Shown here in pieces: positions 61,235 to 64,000 of a stretch of DNA of 64,000 nucleotides. This stretch comes from DATKMK01 sp035541895 (lineage in GTDB: Bacteria > Desulfobacterota > Binatia > HRBIN30 > JACQVA1). The notes under the pieces are model-generated. The model saw nothing but the letters and a program-made list of their open reading frames with translations. It ran no database searches and had not been told where the DNA came from. The stretch covers positions 81,839-145,838 of the forward strand of contig DATKMK010000114.1 in NCBI GenBank assembly GCA_035541895.1, given 5' to 3'. Both the position numbers and the translations under genes were made by a program. How positions within the stretch are numbered: the first letter of the stretch is position 1; the number at the start of each line of letters is the position of its first letter.

Positions 61235-62755
61235 ATGAGGGAACTGCCCGGCGTTCAACCGCGCGACGAATACAACCGCAGCTTGCTGGCCAACGTTCAT
61301 CCGGCCGACTGGGTGAATCCGGAACCGGCGCCGCGATACAACCTCGTCGTCATCGGAGCCGGAACGGCCGGGCTGGTCACGGCGGCGGGAGCCGCCGGCC
61401 TCGGCGCCAAGGTGGCCCTCGTCGAACGCCACCTGCTCGGCGGCGATTGCCTCAATGTCGGCTGCGTACCGTCGAAGTGCCTGATCCGATCGTCGCGCGT
61501 CGCCGGCGAACTGCGCGATGCCGCGGAACTGGGCTTCCGCGTTCCCGCGGGAGTCGAGGTGGATTTCGGGGCCGTGATGGCGCGCATGCGGCGGTTGCGC
61601 GCGCACATCAGCCATCACGACTCGGCGCAGCGATTTCAGCACGAGCTGGGTGTCGACGTCTTTATCGGCGATGCGCGCTTCGTTGACGGCGACACCGTCG
61701 AGGTCGCCGGCAAGCGCCTGCGCTTCAAGAAGGCCGTGCTCGCCACCGGCGCGCGTGCGGTGCATCCACCGATCGCCGGACTCGCCGACGCCGGCTTTCT
61801 GACCAACGAGACGGTGTTCAATCTCACCGAGCGCCCGCGGCGGCTGGCGGTGCTCGGCGGCGGGCCGATCGGCTGCGAGCTGTCGCAGGCGTTTCGCCGC
61901 TTCGGTTGTGAAGTCACGCTGATCGAGATGGAGAATCAATTTCTCGCCCGCGAAGATCGTGACGCCGCGGCGATCCTGGCCGACGCATTCCGGTGTGACG
62001 GTGTCGGCGTCAAGCTCAACACGATGGTCAAGAAGGTATCGGTCTCGGGTCGCGACAAACAACTGCATCTCGCCGGCGACGGCGGCGAGCAGGTGTTGAT
62101 AGTCGATGAGATCCTTGTCGGCGTCGGGCGCGCGCCGAACGTCGAGGGCCTCAATCTCGAAGCGGTCGGCGTTGCCTACGACAAGGGCGGCGTGGAGGTG
62201 AACGACTATTTGCAAACCACCAACCCGCGGATCTACGCCGCCGGCGACATCTGCCTGCGCCACAAGTTCACCCACGCCGCGGATTTCGCCGCGCGCATCG
62301 TCATCCAGAACGCGCTGTTCCTTGGGCGCAAGAAACGCAGCGCACTCACCATGCCGTGGTGTACGTACACCGAGCCGGAGATTGCGCACGTCGGTCTCTA
62401 CGAGCGCGACGCACAGCAACGCGGCATCGCGCTCGATACCTTTGTGATGCCGCTCGAGCAGGTCGATCGGGCACTGGCGGACGGCGAGTCGGACGGATTT
62501 GTGAAAGTGCACGTCAAGAAGGGCAGCGACCAGATTCTCGGCGCGACGATTGTCGCGCATCACGCCGGCGAGATGATCAGCGAGATCACGCTCGCCATGG
62601 TCGCGAAGGTCGGCCTCGGTGCGATCGCGGGCGTGATTCATCCGTACCCCACGCAAGCCGAGGCGATTCGCAAACTGGGCGACGCCTACAATCGCACGCG
62701 CCTCACTCCGTGGGTGAAGCGCCTGTTCCAGCGTTGGTTGGCGTGGACGCGCTGA
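61235..62755 (+). CDS. MerA-like FAD-dependent pyridine nucleotide-disulfide oxidoreductase
   Basis: A 506-residue flavoprotein. It has the FAD-binding GAGTAGLVTA, the redox disulfide in CLNVGCVPSK (Cys72 and Cys77), the NAD-binding GGGPIGCELSQAF, and the C-terminal dimerisation block with HPYPTQAEAIRK. It lacks the N-terminal HMA domain and the C-terminal vicinal cysteines of true mercuric reductase, so it belongs to the MerA-like/YkgC group of unknown substrate. ATG 61235 is the best start; the extra residues from GTG 61157 look non-coding. Confidence 0.9.
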   Translation: MRELPGVQPRDEYNRSLLANVHPADWVNPEPAPRYNLVVIGAGTAGLVTAAGAAGLGAKVALVERHLLGGDCLNVGCVPSKCLIRSSRVAGELRDAAELGFRVPAGVEVDFGAVMARMRRLRAHISHHDSAQRFQHELGVDVFIGDARFVDGDTVEVAGKRLRFKKAVLATGARAVHPPIAGLADAGFLTNETVFNLTERPRRLAVLGGGPIGCELSQAFRRFGCEVTLIEMENQFLAREDRDAAAILADAFRCDGVGVKLNTMVKKVSVSGRDKQLHLAGDGGEQVLIVDEILVGVGRAPNVEGLNLEAVGVAYDKGGVEVNDYLQTTNPRIYAAGDICLRHKFTHAADFAARIVIQNALFLGRKKRSALTMPWCTYTEPEIAHVGLYERDAQQRGIALDTFVMPLEQVDRALADGESDGFVKVHVKKGSDQILGATIVAHHAGEMISEITLAMVAKVGLGAIAGVIHPYPTQAEAIRKLGDAYNRTRLTPWVKRLFQRWLAWTR

Positions 62756-62772
62756 GTGCGGATGATGCCCCG

Positions 62773-63015
62773 ATGACATGCCAAGAATTCAATGCGTTCG
62801 TGCTCGCGTATCTGGCGGACGAGTTGCCGGCCGCCGAACGAAGCGCGTTCGAAGCGCATCTCGGCGAATGCCCCGAGTGCGTGGAGTTTTTGAAGAGCTA
62901 TCGGCAGACCATCGAATTGGAGAAAGGAAGTTTCCCGCCTGGCTCCAATGGCGTCGCGGGCGGCGTGCCCGAGCGTCTCGTGCGTGCCATTCTGGCGGCG
63001 CGGCCGAAGAAGTAA
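62773..63015 (+). CDS. Small zinc-finger (zf-HC2) protein, anti-sigma-like
   Basis: An 80-residue protein with the zinc-binding anti-sigma domain: MTCQEFNAFVLAYLADELPA, then HLGECPECVEFLKSYRQT with the HxxxCxxC motif. Most zf-HC2 proteins inhibit an ECF sigma factor from the membrane; this one has no transmembrane segment and no sigma gene beside it. It follows the MerA-like gene after 17 bases, so a soluble redox-responsive partner role is conceivable but unproven. Confidence 0.8.
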   Translation: MTCQEFNAFVLAYLADELPAAERSAFEAHLGECPECVEFLKSYRQTIELEKGSFPPGSNGVAGGVPERLVRAILAARPKK

Positions 63016-63049
63016 GTACGCGATCCACAACAGCGGAAGGAGCGAGAGC

Positions 63050-63448
63050 ATGGCTCAGAAGGTGACCAAATCGGAGGACGAGTGGTGCCGCGAACTCACG
63101 CCGGAGCAATTTGCGGTGTGTCGCAAGAAAGGCACCGAGCGCGCATTCACCGGCGCATACTGGGACAATCATGAGCCCGGTATGTATCACTGCGTCGCGT
63201 GCGGCGCGCCGCTGTTCAGCTCGGACTCGAAGTTCGACTCCGGTACCGGTTGGCCGAGCTTCTGGGCGCCGGCCGATCCGGCCGCCGTCGGCACCGAAGA
63301 TGATCGGAGCTTGTTCATGCGGCGCACCGAAGTGCATTGCGCGAGCTGTCGCTCTCATTTGGGCCACCTCTTCACTGACGGGCCGGCACCGACTGGGCTA
63401 CGTTACTGCTTGAATTCGGTCAGTCTCGATTTCAAACCGAAGCCGTAG
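63050..63448 (+). CDS. msrB: Peptide-methionine (R)-S-oxide reductase
   Basis: A 132-residue MsrB that reduces the R form of methionine sulfoxide. Zinc ligands are Cys48 and Cys51 (CVAC) and Cys97 and Cys100 (CASC); the catalytic Cys120 is in RYCLNS, and SGTGWPSFWAP is diagnostic. ATG 63050 has a GGAAGGA site. Located after an oxidoreductase and a zinc protein, it may belong to an oxidative-stress group. Confidence 0.96.
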   Translation: MAQKVTKSEDEWCRELTPEQFAVCRKKGTERAFTGAYWDNHEPGMYHCVACGAPLFSSDSKFDSGTGWPSFWAPADPAAVGTEDDRSLFMRRTEVHCASCRSHLGHLFTDGPAPTGLRYCLNSVSLDFKPKP

Positions 63449-63625
63449 CCGCACGCTCCACAATCGCCGCAATTTGATTGCGCGGTCCGTGGCCTTTCTC
63501 GCTGCGGGTCAGCGAGAAATTTCTTGACGCCCAAGATCACACCGGTGTATTCGGGTGCCGGTCGCCGTTCGGTCACAGGCCAATCCTTCAGCGCCGCCGC
63601 TGCGTGTAGTCTTCCGGGGGGAACG

Positions 63626-64000
63626 ATGGCAGCACGATACGCGCTCCGCATACTGTCGGGATATTCTGTCTTCGTCTTCTTTTGCTTTGCAGGGTCCTGG
63701 GTTCGCCCAGCCGCAGCGACCAATGTGTCGGGAAGCTGTCCCGCCGGCGGCTTCACTGCCGCCGGCAGCCCATGGGACTTCACGGGCGCGGTCACGATCG
63801 CGGCGGCGACCACGTGTACGGTCCAGGCCGGCGCGACGCTCAATGGAAACGGACACGGGCTGACGGTGAACGGGACGTTGAACGCACAGGGAACGAGCAC
63901 GGGCAGTCGGGACGTGGTGTTCAACAACATCCAGGTGTCGTTCGGCACGACCGGGGCGGGGCTGCTGAAGTACTGCACGGTGAATCAGAATCCGAGCGGG
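63626..64000 (+). CDS. Secreted beta-helix/adhesin-like protein, 3' end beyond the window
   Basis: From ATG 63626 the frame stays open to the last base, so at least 125 residues are encoded. A signal peptide (ILSGYSVFVFFCFAGSW, Ala-rich cleavage site) is followed by repeated short strands with Gly/Asn turns: ATTCTVQAGATLNGNGHGLTVNGTLNAQG. This is the pattern of right-handed parallel beta-helix or polymorphic-repeat proteins exported to the surface. A GGGGGG site precedes the start. The gap 63449-63625 before it holds no gene. Confidence 0.6.
   Translation, partial: MAARYALRILSGYSVFVFFCFAGSWVRPAAATNVSGSCPAGGFTAAGSPWDFTGAVTIAAATTCTVQAGATLNGNGHGLTVNGTLNAQGTSTGSRDVVFNNIQVSFGTTGAGLLKYCTVNQNPSG

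Noticed and set aside
61205..62779. 524-codon minus-strand frame opposite the MerA-like gene
   Set aside because: Complement of a gene with full flavoprotein motifs; no motif of its own.

Overview
The window is a dense, GC-rich bacterial chromosome segment with about 60 protein-coding genes in short operons on both strands. No rRNA, tRNA, CRISPR array, insertion sequence or prophage was recognised. The gene content points to a Gram-negative soil or groundwater bacterium of a poorly cultured, deltaproteobacteria-like phylum. It includes CaiB/BaiF CoA-transferase and crotonase genes, an RND pump, lipoproteins, plant-type glutamate-cysteine ligase, and two enzymes of the F420 type (a luciferase-like oxidoreductase and a PPOX-fold protein). 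Candidatus Binatota is my best guess. That is an inference from gene content, not something the sequence proves.

Layout. 1-8091: end of an alpha/alpha-toroid protein, an Smr protein, then a + strand run of cmoA, an isoprenylcysteine-type methyltransferase, a crotonase, a CoA-transferase, a beta-propeller protein and purB. 8281-8926: a small ORF overlapping a nucleotidyltransferase, resembling a toxin-antitoxin pair. 9043-16854 (mostly - strand): RND transporter, gloA with a secreted partner, a TPR/metallopeptidase, DUF3467, an alpha/beta hydrolase and DUF72. 17123-20849 (+): gshA, SAM hydrolase, site-2 protease and dCMP deaminase. 20850-29502 (-): a long co-directional run with a histidine kinase, two paralogous NarL regulators, an aminotransferase fused to a MurF-like domain, a phosphatase, an MFS transporter and an HD hydrolase. 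29573-32407 (+): a FadR-type regulator with a recognisable promoter and operator, a diiron ferritin-like oxygenase and a solute-binding lipoprotein. 32590-37712 (-): lipoproteins, miaA, mutL and pgi, the last three joined by TGATG overlaps. 37845-44421: crotonase, PPOX protein, two polytopic membrane glycosyltransferase-like proteins, a HEAT-repeat protein and an NTF2-like protein. 44354-45374: decayed accessory genes (DUF2442, fused cupin/DUF4160 remnants, hicB with only the tail of hicA). 45576-56078: housekeeping and salvage genes, an amidase, a histidine kinase and a rhodanese. 56083-60140 (-): MATE exporter behind a strong terminator-like leader, FecR protein, SDR and crotonase. 60140-64000 (+): EamA exporter, MerA-like reductase, a small zinc-finger protein, msrB and the start of a secreted beta-helix-like protein.

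The features that stand out are the aminotransferase-MurF fusion and its operon, the attenuator-like leader of the MATE gene, degenerate 7-base repeat arrays confined to gaps in the first 17 kb, the cluster of gene remnants near 45 kb, and the operator embedded in the promoter of the FadR-type regulator.
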